DNA of 64,000 nucleotides, from NCBI RefSeq assembly GCF_921293095.1, contig NC_060246.1:83945030-84009029 (forward strand), read 5' to 3'. Under the pieces are notes generated by a model that saw only the letters and a program-made list of their open reading frames with translations, was not told where the DNA came from and ran no database searches. Made by a program: the position numbers and the translations under genes. Positions within the stretch are counted from its first letter, which is position 1. Each line of letters begins with the position of its first letter. This DNA comes from Ischnura elegans. Its lineage: Eukaryota > Arthropoda > Insecta > Odonata > Coenagrionidae. Shown one piece after another: positions 46,001 to 58,245 of this stretch.

Positions 46001-48690
46001 TTTTAGCTACAGCCGCCCTTCTACTAAGCGCAACCAAATATTGCAGACTCGATGACACTTAGGGATCATCATGTGGATTTTCATGGTGCAGAAACCCTTC
46101 TTAATTCTTTGTACTGCACTAAAGCATTAGCAAGTAGTATAAATAATGATTTCAAACACCTATGATTATTTTTACATATGTATAATGCTCACGCAATAAA
46201 AAATGAGCTTATATATTAGCCAATAGAAATATTAGGATTTAAAAAGAGCTAAAAATTTTGAAGACTTTTGAGGTATTTTGAGACCTTTTTTTAAATGCAT
46301 TCTTCCATTGAAGTAGAGCTGGTACTGGGAATTTTTCAAGAGTAAGCAAAATATAGTTTTATCGCCCCATCCATAAATATTACCACTGCCTATTCTATAC
46401 CATTACTATGCTGTACCCCATTATTTAGGTAGAGGTTTAATTACTTGGGGCAGGGTTTTTGCCCCAAACAATTCAAATTAAATGCTACCTAAAATACCTT
46501 TTGATTGCAAGAGGATTTCAATAAGCTTGAAAATTTCTTTTATATGGATAAAATCTAGTCTCACTATGTGTCCTAATTTCTCCTGGTATTTTAAGTCAAC
46601 TTTCAACTTGAGCGAATACAAATATGTTATTAGAGAAACCATAATTATATGATGGAAAGATAGGTTCTTTTCTATTGTGAGATGTCATTAACTTGTTTTA
46701 AGTATTTCAACGCTAGTGTTAAGAAGTCATTACATACATACTTACCTCTCAAAAAAGTTGAATTTCACACAGGCGATGGCATATAGGGAAACAGAATTTT
46801 TATCTTTTTCAATTTAGGTAGACTAATCAAGGGTAACAACTTATGCTTAGCTCAGGGCAAAGGACTTCATAATAGTTTAACAAATTTATGCAGTGTTCCT
46901 TTAAGTAATTTCATATATATTTTTTAAACAGAAAATCATCAGAAAAAAATTCAAAGAGAGATATACTCAGTAGAACCTTAAAAATCCATTCTAATGAGGA
47001 GGATAGTACAATTGTATAATAATAATAGAGGAATAATGCATGCATTCACAACCATTTTCTTAGCAATTTTTACTTTTTTATTTCATGCTTTCTCAAAATA
47101 TTTTGCTCTGATTAAATTTTTTTTAAAATAGTGGATTTGAGGTGAAGAAGGGTAGGAAAGTGCGAATAGGGGAGAGTAAAAAATGGAGAGTCAGTTAGTA
47201 TTTGGGTTGACTGATTGGGGAATATATAAGTGAATAATCCAATGAACAGTTAATCAGATAATCAAGGAATCCAATAATAGATACTCGAAACTCCCATGAA
47301 TAACCACAGCATGAAAAAAACATCATTGAATGGTATTAGAGTTTTGACGGTACTAAAGTTTCTCTATTTCCCTGTGTCCTATTTTTTCATGGACTGCTCT
47401 CCTCTTATGTTATCCAATCACCAATTACTACGTGGACCTTAGAGTTGAGCTGAAGAAAATTGAATGCAGAATCTGGGGAAAATTGGCCTTACATTGTTTA
47501 TAATGCAAGGAAAATAAACAAAATTTCAGGGTACACATATGATTTTATTAATAAAATTTTTCCTACACGCTGGAGTTTCCCACAACCTGAAGATGTATGC
47601 TTGATAAACTTCCTTGGGCTGGACTCACAATTAGTGATTACTCATCTTTTCCTTTATTCATATTATACTATATTTACTCAGCATAAAGGGGCAATTTAAG
47701 TTTATGAGAGCAACAAAATTAAAATTCGTAACATATATACATTTTTTTACATTTAAAGAAAACAATGGCTTCAACTCAATATTAAAATGACATTCATAAA
47801 AAATCAAATAAAGAAATTTCTTTTCCCCAACAACACCAAATATTGATTCGATAAGAACTGGATAAAACTATTTATAACAGCATATAAATTTCCTTTTGCC
47901 ATTAAAAATAATCATACTATTACAATGAGGATGTTAAATATATTATGTACATGTTTTGATTTTGATATTAATAACTGTGCTGTTAAATCATATTTCAAAC
48001 ATATCAGCTTATCAATTTGCATAAAAATATAATGATTCTCTCTTAGATGACATCTTTAAAAATACAGAATGAGGTTTAGTTTACAGTGATGAAAGTCTGT
48101 ACAGTATATACAAAAATAACACAACACATACATGCATACTTTCCTCAACAGAAGAACAATTCAAGGAGTTGAAGATAACAATTACTATTTTCACACAGAT
48201 GAACTTAATAGTGCATCCACTAGGGCAAATGAGAAAGCACAGTCTGATGCTTCTGCAAATTGGATGTGTAACAGATAGATACACAGTCATTTCCCACGTA
48301 GAAAAAGGCACTTAATTATTTGGCATTCAACTTAATGCCATAGCGAGTCCTTTCTTTTTTTTCAGATTTTTCTTAAACAAAACAAATAGTAAAAAATATG
48401 CTTTCATAAGTGGAAGAAACCTCTTTGCATCAGTGACAAATGCGTTTTTCATTTGTAGAAATATAACAGTGACTTTGGTTGAGTATATTTAACCAGTAAG
48501 CAATGCCATTGCTTATTTGCTTATTTCCAGTTGAGATAGAAGAAAATTTCTGTTCATGCAAAATGGTGACTATACTCAAATGCAACAATGCATTAGCTTA
48601 TAAAATTCATCACGTGAAATGCCAAGAACATTTCATACCACGATAACACTAGAAAACAACGTTAAGTGGTCAGTTTTTTGGGAGAGAAGT
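43010..48690. other. Intergenic region between DNAJC9 and PDSS1
   Basis: No gene is supported. It contains a TTAACCCTTTCGTGC end at about 43,394 resembling a piggyBac-type MITE without a partner end, a hAT-type MITE at 45,752, and another fragment of that type ending at about 45,309 (GGCTATGCCACTG). A tRNA-like stretch lies near 44,190. The PDSS1 3' UTR must lie in its right part. Confidence 0.45.
45752..46021. mobile_element. hAT-type MITE, poly-G family B (decayed)
   Basis: The left end CAGTGGCGGACAC is followed by G-rich sequence. The right end gives GAAGGGCGGCTGTAG in reverse complement after a run of C. The flanking octamers TACTTGGG and TACTAAGC agree at five of eight positions, so the limits are tentative. 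Confidence 0.45.
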
Positions 48691-48693
48691 ATC

Positions 48694-51600
48694 TTATTTA
48701 GTGCGATTAAGAACTAGACCACAGACTGTTAGAAGACCTGAGCGGTATGGTGAAGAGGCCAAGGAGCGTGCTAAACGTGCTGCTTCAGCACAATGTTGCT
48801 TTGCCAAGAAACGTGTCTGGTCGAGGCCATGTGACCGATGCACATAGTCAAATGCCTTCTCCACATCCCCAGGCTCCGAGAAACGACGCATAATCATCGG
48901 ATTCAACTCTGGAAACTAGAATGAGAGGAAAAAATTTTATTATTAATAAAAATATTAGAGGGTAAGTGATTAAATTTGAAGATAGCACAAACAATGCATC
49001 AATTAAAAAAAGAACCTATGTCCTACTTACCAAATTTAGCAGTATTTTTGGTATAAAACAAGGTAAAAAAGTGCATTAGCCGAATATTATGTATTATTCA
49101 TCTCTCATTAACACAGCTAATTCAGACAGTGTGGTAAAATACAAATGAAGAACCAGATATACTTCCATTTTTTTATGACTCCTATTAATAGGGTCATTCA
49201 CTCAGACCCAAAATTGCAATTCAATAAAATAATTCTGTAGATGAAAGGGAATGATAAGTAACAGCAAAAATATCATTCTCATTTAACCTTTTCCTGGTAA
49301 GATTAAAATAAGAAAAGGCAATATCTGCCGCCATTCATATATAAAAGATCTGACTCCTTCAGCTGTTCAGGGAGAACCTTTCAATAAGGAAAATAATTGC
49401 TCTCAAGAGCACAAACAACAACAAACTACTCAAGATGAAACACAGACTTGCAATTTTCCACAAAAATAAAATTTTACTTCGACTCGAGTTTCAATGATAC
49501 TACATACATCATTTTCAAGGTACAACTGAGAGAGGAGAAATGGGGTGGAAGGTCCTCAAGGAGGTGGCTGGAATGCTGGTGGCCTTGAGGACCTTCCACC
49601 CCATTTCTCCTCTCTCAGTTGTAAGGTACAAGATCATTTTCAAGGTGCAACTGAGAGAGGAGAAATGGGGTGGAAGGTCCTCAAGGAGGTGGCTGGAATG
49701 CTGGTGGCCTTGAGGACCTTCCACCCCATTTCTTCATGCAGATCCAAATCGACTATTCCCTAACAAGGGTACATTTGGAAAATTCAAATAAAATTTCTAG
49801 TTTTCTCACTTTAACAAAATAAGGCATCAATAGGAGGCAGAAATGTATCTGACATTTGAATAACTACATATGATTTTGGAACAGGAATGTTTTTTCTCCT
49901 CGTGCAATTTTTATTTGTATGTACCTCGTAGTTAATAAGTGTTGATTAATATTTTACTTATTGATTACTTATTTAAATATAATAACAATTGAATGAAACT
50001 TCAAATGAGATCCATAGTCACAGAGAAAAATGACATCATGTAATATCATAAATTTGTTTAATAAAACTGATGTCCCTTTGCATACCTTCTCACATGCAAA
50101 TAAAACAGGAGCTGTTGCAAGGCCCAACTGCAGGTCAGCACAAGCTGGTTTTCCAAGCTCAGCAGCAGATGAGACAAAATCTAGAAGGTCATCAACTAAC
50201 TGGAAAGCTAAGCCCAAGTTTCGACCATACTGGAAGGCTAGCTCTATCGTGGGCTCATCTGCTCCAGAAAGCATTGCTACCTTTTAATGTAAAATTAAAA
50301 ATGAAATTTCAGTGATTAAAAAAATTAAATGAAATGATAGCATTATCAAGGAAAAATTACTACTTTTCCCCAACATCATTTATCAATGGATTTCAACATT
50401 TATAGTGATGTAAAAGTTGGGTGGTTTCTGGAAAATGATGCAATAAATTGATGCTATAAAATGTACAGCAATTAATATAACATTTAAAAGCCATTCCATA
50501 ATTACAAGAAGGTCTTCCAAAACAATAACTCATCAATGATATAATCAATCAATAATAATCATCTGAATGTTACAGCTCAATTTATATGCTGACATAATTG
50601 TAAGCCAAAATGTGAATCATCCATAAAATATTATGATTTTACTAAAAATAGAGTATTTTATTAAACATAGAGTAGATGCTCATTAGCTCCAAATATATGC
50701 ACTTTCCCTGGAAGTCAGTAGTAGAGGCATAGCATCCACTTCTCCTTCATCTAGTGAACTTTAGCACCACTATCTCTAATTTTAAAAGGAGGATTTATTT
50801 CAAAATCCTGAGGGATTTAACTTCAAAATTATACCAGATATATTGAAGTCTAATTTTTTGCAGAAACTTACTCTGACTTTAAATGTATAACTAATAGCAT
50901 TATTTCAATAACATTTTTTACTTACTGCTTTAACTGAGTTCGCTATTAAACTGGCGGTTTTCCTGTATGTTTTGGTGAGGTAGTGAGCAAATCTTTCATT
51001 TTCAGTCTCCTTTGATCCAAGCTGCATAAACTCACCTTGGACTAAGTCAGTTACAACCTAAAAAGAGAGAAATGGAATAAGCACAAGGGAAGACCAAGAA
51101 ATCAGCAGAAAAACTGAATGGAGATTCGACGAAACAAAAATAAGACACTGAACATACAGAATTAGAGTTTGAGGAATGGTAAAAGAAGACAACAAAAAGG
51201 CCTACGCAACCACATCAAGGTTTCCTCAGACTTCAAAAGTTGCAGGCTTTCATTTAAAATATGTACTCAAATTTGTTCATATGCTCATGAGGACATGGGC
51301 GTACCCAGTGGGGGGGGGGGGGGAGCTGCCCCCCCTCCCCAGAAGCAAAATTAAATGTAGTTCCAAACAAAAATTTTGATCAAATTTTCTTTAAATCCAG
51401 GAAAAGTGATATTGGTATAAAACACATATAAAAATAAAATTAAAATATCTTATTTTCGAGCAAACAATTTTAAAAACTAATAAAGAGCTGTTACAATTTT
51501 CTAGAAGTTTTAGTTTCCTTACCCTATTCTGTGCAACAACTTGAGTGATCATGGCTTGCACCCTCTAGTTTTGATCCTGGGTACGCCCTTGCATGAGGAG

Positions 51601-54600
51601 TCACCTTCAGGAACCCATGCTCTGACTCCTCATTACATGGCCATATTCAGAAAATGTTTTGGGGGTTTTCATATGGAGATTATTACATTTTGGGGGTGAA
51701 TTTAGAGGGGGGGTACATTTTCTACGAACACTTTTCCTCCTAACATAAGCAGCTATTTTCAATTTTGCATGCATTATTCCCATGTACAAAATAGGTTTTA
51801 AAGATCACAGAGCTAAAGAAATCACGGCAGTACACAAGATTAACACAGCTAATGGTATCATTGGTCACCAATCCAACCTTAGCCCGGGCCCAACATTAAT
51901 TAACTTTGGTGATCTAGTGCGAACTGGTATGTCGATGTGTATAGGTCCTTTCCTTAGGTTCGAGTAAAATTAGCAATAGCATTTTTCCAGCATTTTAGCC
52001 AACAGAGACAATGAGTCACATATGCTAAAATTTAAGGAAAGAGAAAAATAAGGTCAAGATACATGGTAAGCATATCACATTAATCACAAAGTGACTCAAA
52101 TGGTGATTGATGCTAAATAAATATCAAAGAAGTTGGTCTCATTATAAGCCCGAGTTGAGACTGGGATATCTGAGTCTTGATTATAATTTTTCCTCAAATA
52201 AATTTTCAGCTGTGATAAGAACGTGGAACTTTGGAATGGGCTTGGGCGGCCAACATATTAGCCATCACACCGATTCCTCCAGCAAGTTTACCAAAAGGAT
52301 ACTCAGGGGGCAAAAGTGTAAAATATTGGATCTTTAATATTCCACACTCATCAAATCTTTTGCAGATGCATTACATTGGAAACCTTCTACCTTCAATTCT
52401 AATTCAAATATAGGTTACAAAATTCAGGTCACTCACTTAACAGGCCACTCAGGCAGAGCCTCTTGGGTTCGTCAAGCAAAGCTCTCCCCCAAATGAGGAA
52501 AAGGGTGAGACAGTTATGAGCGATGACAGTTTAACAATCCCTTATACTCTGGCAGCAGCTTTTTCGTGAGGATGTAGTGAGGGAATTTTTGCAGGTGTGC
52601 AAAATTCAGACAATACATTAAAATGAAAAAGAAATGATTATACCAAATTGATGATAAAAAACTTGAAATAAAAAAATGTCCATCGCCTAGCACTGTCATT
52701 TTTTGGGAGAGGGCTTTTAATTACTTCTGTTTTCACGTAAAGATGATAGAAAAGTTGCACTTAAAACTTTAGTAAAATGTGTTGATTACAATTATAACTC
52801 ATTACACCTTACTTTGAACCAATTTGGAATCTTAATAATTTATTGTTATCTGGAAAGAATAATTATCTTGCGAAAGATCCACAGAGAAAAAAATCATTCG
52901 CCTTGACCGGGATTCGAACCCGGTCGAGTACTTTAGCCAGTTAAGCTACCGAGGCGTCATTCTTCCCTGTGGATATTTTCGGACACTACCGGACAAGATG
53001 TTGCTGGACTGCAGAGCGTATGATGCCACAAGCAGTCCAAATCGTGCGCACAGCGCCACAGCCGGAGAGCAGGCCCGGACATAGAACACAAAGAGGCGTT
53101 CGCTCTAGACTAGTTCAAAGTATACCGCGGCTAGTCCCGGTATACTTTGAATAATTATATGTCAATTTCGGCCCATTCGAAATAGTTTTCGCGCTGCAAA
53201 GCTGTGGATCGCGGAAACAACTCTCGAATAAGATCGATTCAATAGACACGACTCCTGGATTTGGCGAAAATGTTTCCTCAACATGTACAAAAGATAACGA
53301 CTTACATAACTCCTATTAGCGCTTTTAAAGAGAATATCAATCCATAATACATTTTTTCCAAACCGAAAAATTGTAAAGTGGATCTGTGCATAATCATTTG
53401 AATTCTTGAATTTTTAAAACAATTTTTCAATGAGCATTGCCAGAAAACCCACGATAAAACAGGGACACAGGTAATATGAAAGTTAAAATTATTTTAAAAA
53501 CACGCTAAGGTTATTCAGGAATGCTCTAAATATGGCTTATTTTACATCAACGTAGATTTCAGTGAACTTGACGAATTTAGAAGTGACTAAAACTACTCGA
53601 TGAATTCAACCCGAAAGAGATTCCATACTTGAAGTTACGTAGCCTAAAAAAAGTTTTCAATTTGCGCCAAGGTGCACGTTTAACATCGAAAAGACAGCTG
53701 TTGAGAGGAAGAGCGCATTCATTGGTGGTAGTCGCTCCTGGACGAATATTGATTTCCCTGTTCGACCTACTCTTGACTCAAGGACGATGAATTTTCTACT
53801 AATATTTATCCACCCACTTCTCCGCTAATTAATCTCGAGGCGCTCAGAGAAAACTATTCTCACGTGTGGTGACGTTGACCAAAGAATCGCCTCTAGCACG
53901 ACTAGCCCATGGTTCCATGACAGGCTTCCTGATGGGAGTGGTGCAGCAGCTCATCTTGAGACGACATTGGGAGTTTCTCAACGTAAAATTTTCCTCAGAA
54001 GTTTTCCTACCACGAACAATGGTAGTTTATTTTTTGGTATATTTGGATTAATGGTAGTTTTAGGATTGATATCGAACCAACTCGTTTAAAATACTTTGCA
54101 ACCTTGTTTAAAAAACTATAACATTAGAATTTGGCAAACGTATTCAATGAACGATCAATGCGCTGATTTAAAATTAAAAAAATTCAACAACAAACAAATA
54201 ACAATAATCCTCTGGGGTGTTGAAGCCCTGAAAATCCCACTCTGCGCCCCAGGACAGGTGCGTTTGCAATTTTACTCAGGATACTACAGATTTTTTTCTT
54301 TTTCACCTTAAGGTGCAATGTCATTAAATTTGTAGTTTTGGATATTGCAACTTCCGATGCATCACAATCAAAATTTACAACCATTTTTGCTAATAGCTAC
54401 GAACGAAGACCGCTCAACATCCATTCTCCTATGCGGCATACCCTGATTTATCGATAATATTCAAAATTACATAACGATTGGGGGTGCATATCTTAAAAAA
54501 AATAATCATATAGTACATTTGTAAAATGCCTGCATAAACAGCCACTACAGGCACACTGTAAAAATTTTAATTTTCTGACAGGAAAACTTTCGATAAATCC

Positions 54601-57600
54601 GCGCTTCGTTGGACCGGTGTTCGAGCAACAGGGTGGTTTCCTATTATTTTTTTATTGCCTAAATCGAAAGATTATTACTCCTGGAGTACGTATTTCACGC
54701 TTTTAGATTTTTAAATGACTGTGTCTATTTTTCGCGATTAAATGAAAAGTGAAAAATTTCAAGCGCGCGAAAACGCGACGCGTAAGTAGGAATGATGGGA
54801 AAAAGTCCGTGCGACGCATTTCTGGTTCCCCCTCCCGCCTTGAGAGGTGACCTTGATCGAGGCTCTGAGCGCTGATAGGACGCAGGATGCTAGCGGGTAG
54901 CTGAGTACCTTGCTGGCTGGTAGCGCTTGGCTTAAATAAGGATTATTAATACCTTATCAAACGAAGAAAACTTTCCGACCTTAGCCAGTTTTAATAGGTG
55001 ATTATTAAGACATGTTTCCCTGAGCTCTGTGCCTCATGCATGCATTGTTAACCTCAGTCGATGTATAACTCCTATCCTCTCGTGTAGAAACTAGGTCCCT
55101 GTGACGTCACGTAGAGTGGAATCGCATGGGCGCCAATCTGGCCTTTGTCAAATGAGGATAAAATTTGACCCTTGCCATTCGTCTAAACCGGTATTTCAAA
55201 AACCAAATTATTTGTGTATTATGAATACACTGATGGTGGGTAACGAATCGCAATCAATGCCTTCCGTTTTCTTTGATGAAGGAAACTACCCTATTGGTAT
55301 TTCAATTATGCAAAAATCCTTTCCGGAGCCTAGGTATGTTAGGAGCTAGGTTCACTCGCGGTCAGTTTCAATTGCGGCAAGGGAGTCGCGAGATTTTACG
55401 CGGAAGATTTTCACTGGACTCCTTTCACTGAAGAGAGAAGGTCCCCTCACTTTTGCGGGCTACAAGGGGGGACAAAGGGGGGGGGGGGAGAAAGAGGGGT
55501 GAAGAGGACGCTGTAGAGAAACACAGAGGTGGGAAAAGGAGCCCATGGCCGAGGAGGCCAGCGGTCAATGCCTACATTTACTAGCTACGCAGGCCATGGC
55601 ACTGATGAAAAAGGAAGATCAATGACGATATTTCACGTCTATTTAAACTTCATCTACTCACGCCATATTCATATTTAAACATCTAATACCATCAGCCTCG
55701 GTAAAATTGCTACGGGAGCACAGAAACCTGGACAGCGTAGTGGTCTTCGCAGTAGCCCGAAAAGCCAATGGTCCATGGTTCGATTCCCTGTCCATGGGAT
55801 TTTTATCTCGTGGAAATTCATGTATATTAAAATTTAAACTTTGAGCATCAAGGCTACAATAAAGTGGACTCATAATGAGAGACTTATCAAGGGGATTTGG
55901 AAGGATATGCAATTACCCCCATTATACTCATCATACAGATGGTTTGGATGGAGAGAGTACTGAGCGGGGAGGAGATGTTAAAGGGAAGAATGTTAGGTTA
56001 GTGATGGAGGGGAAGGAACAAAATATGATTTATAGTTAGGATATAGGAATAGTTAATATGAAAGGGATTAGGCCTTATGGTGAATCGAAGAGGAGTGTAA
56101 AAGTTGGTAGGGAGAGAGGCTGGAGTGATCCGTAAAATGCTTCATGTAAACCTTCCTAACCGGTATAATAATTTAATAATAAAAAACGAACTGGTCCATT
56201 TTCCTCCGAATATCTAAAATTCAACCCTAATAACTCTACAAGCACGTTCCGATCAAAGTAAAAAAAACTACGCAGCACGCGATATACTGCTTAAATGGTA
56301 AAAAAATATCCCTATTTCGGGCGGCGAAAGGTCGAAATGAGGAATATTTATACAACGAATCAATTTATATCAGGTGTATCCTTGAACGTAGTTGTTGCTT
56401 CACTCGCACGGGCGAGAATAGAAAGTACCAACCCGTAGCAAATTTTGAAAGTCTTTTCTGTAAACTAGAATGATGACCCAGTGAATTAAATGACGTCTTC
56501 ACAAATACCCTAGCACAGAAAACACTGATTTTCGTGAGCAAGGTAGAGTGAGCGACCTCTAAAGGTCAGTCGTTTCTTCCACACCAGCTGGTCGATTTGG
56601 TTCTCAAGGAGACAGATACACGTCATCCATAATCTGCTACGAGAATTATTGCAACTTTCTCCTCGGTCAATTCAAAGGAAAAGTATAGGTATCCACGCCA
56701 GGAGTAGAGATTCCATGTTTTCGCAGGGTCAGACTTTTGAAGGTCTTATACCCTCGGACCCTGAATAACGCAGCTGCGAGTAAAATCTTGAGGTCCAAAA
56801 GTAAAAAAAAGAACAGTAATAAAAAATGTAAGACTTTTGGCCTTTTCAGTAAAGCTTAGGTACTTTTCCCACAAAAAGTACGCGAATACTTGGAGGAGCA
56901 CTACAAGTGGTAACATAATACATAGCGACTAAACACCAATACAAATCCTTGAGAATTTTACCATCTAATTGCATCTCCTTATCAAAATCACTCACTTTTT
57001 CTGGTACATTCGGTGGCGTAACATTATTACATAATTAACTTTCATTAATGCCATTTGAATTTTATTAAAACGCGACCTGGGTTTCGATTTGTTACGACGT
57101 GAGGGGCAGCTAGAATATCATCAGCAGCCTGATCTTGAGGAGGCTGATTTAAAAAAATATCTAATGATACAATACAATGCTCTATGAATACTTATCGACA
57201 AAATGCATCTCTTCCTCACTTATTAATCTCAAAATATTTTGGATGAATTAATACTAAGTTTCTCTTGGAGATTTCTGGCTACTACCACGGGCGATAAAAA
57301 ATATTTAAATTTTTATATTATTTAGGCACTTTCTTCAATAGAAACTTATCTGAAAGAAAATAATTTCCTCCCTTTATTATTAACCCTACTATCGAACATT
57401 TAAAAAAAATAATACCTACCAGAATTCTACTTCTGAAATCCGTGTGATAGATTATTAGGATTTTTGGGACACACAATCCACGATAATTATCATGATCTCA
57501 CGAGAAAACAAAAACGCTTCTTGTCCATTGCTCCCTAATTATCTAAGTTAATCAAGATAAGTGTGGGTTGAGTCTTATTATTGACAAGAGGGAGGAGTTC

Positions 57601-58245
57601 CGAGTTGAAATTCCGTGCAAATAAGAGAAGAGTTTGTCTCCTAGATCAAGTCGGAGGTCTTGGTCAAGGAGGATGATTTTTCAAGGATAAATGTCTTTTT
57701 TCATGAGCAGGGATGTGACGCACGGTCACACAGATTAAATGATGCTACGGCAAAGGGCCAGAAAATTAACGCGTCAATCGCTAACTTATCAAATAATCCC
57801 CTGGATCGTTCTCGCTTACGATGCCCCATTAACGATTAAGATTGTAACCGCAATGATTACGGAGATTACGAATAAAGTGGTAAGCAGTTTAAAGTCATCC
57901 TTCGTATTTCTAGAGCTAGGTCATGGAAAAAGTGCATTAGGTATTTATTTCTCACTATCCCCATTAACAGAACAAAAAATATTCGGCGAGGTTCTGCGTT
58001 ATTTTCCAAAAAGGATTAAGTATCGAAATCCACTTATAGAGCAGATGATTTAATTTTCTTACACAAATAAATATATTATTAATGATGACTCCGTTAGTTT
58101 TTGCTGCATAATTGCCATTCCTATCACAAAATTGGAAAGGTTCGGTCATACTCACTTGGCTTAAAACAATTGTGACGTCATTGTCCCGCAAACGAGCAAT
58201 CATCATAGACGCAACCGCTAAGATGAAGTCGCCGGCCATCGCTAC
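48694..58245 (-). CDS. PDSS1: Prenyl (decaprenyl-type) diphosphate synthase subunit 1, 3' part
   Basis: Four in-phase exons: 58156-58245, 50926-51057, 50086-50280 and 48694-48915 (stop), giving 212 residues of the C-terminal half. Visible family features are VAMAGDFILAVASMMIARL, then DLVQGEFMQLGSKETENERF, then RKTASLIANSVKA, then FQYGRNLGLAFQLVDDLLDF with the second aspartate-rich DDxxD motif (DDLLD) that binds Mg-diphosphate. GKPACADLQLGLATAPVLFA follows, then the end ELNPMIMRRFSEPGDVEKA. Together with PDSS2 the enzyme builds the polyprenyl tail of coenzyme Q in mitochondria. The exons with the first DDxxD motif and the targeting peptide were not found up to 64,000 and are probably off the right edge. 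The second visible intron is 0.6 kb and the first 7.1 kb. No lesion was seen. Confidence 0.95.
49510..49736. repeat. Tandemly duplicated miRNA-precursor-sized hairpin
   Basis: The unit is about 125 bp. In copy 1, arms 49,522-49,560 and 49,584-49,622 are perfect 39-bp complements around a 23-nt loop. Copy 2 (from 49,635) repeats the arm-loop-arm with the same loop but loses pairing at its right edge. It lies in the last PDSS1 intron. Confidence 0.92.
51294..51591. mobile_element. hAT-type MITE, poly-G family A
   Basis: 298 bp with ends CATGGGCGTACCCAG and CTGGGTACGCCCTTG and a perfect 8-bp target duplication CATGAGGA (51,286-51,293 and 51,592-51,599). It has a poly-G run, then GAGCTGCCCCCC. 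Same family as 21,837. It is in the PDSS1 7-kb intron. Confidence 0.93.
52873..52980 (-). repeat. tRNA-like module flanked by short inverted repeats
   Basis: The minus strand reads CCTCGGTAGCTTAACTGG (A-box-like) and, 30 nt on, GGGTTCGAATCCCGG (B box and a paired T arm). Flanks ATCCACAGAGAAAA and, inverted, ATCCACAGGGAAGA bracket it. It is a SINE or foldback derivative rather than a working tRNA gene, because the acceptor stem does not pair. Confidence 0.6.
55715..55805 (+). repeat. tRNA-like SINE-type sequence
   Basis: GCGTAGTGGTCTTCGCAGTAG (A-box-like), then CATGGTTCGATTCCCTG (B box) 35 nt on. The T arm pairs as TCCATGG/CCATGGG. It lies in the PDSS1 7-kb intron. Confidence 0.45.

Noticed and set aside
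49510-49736. CRISPR-like repeat array
   Set aside because: There are only two copies of a self-complementary unit, inside an intron of a eukaryotic gene.
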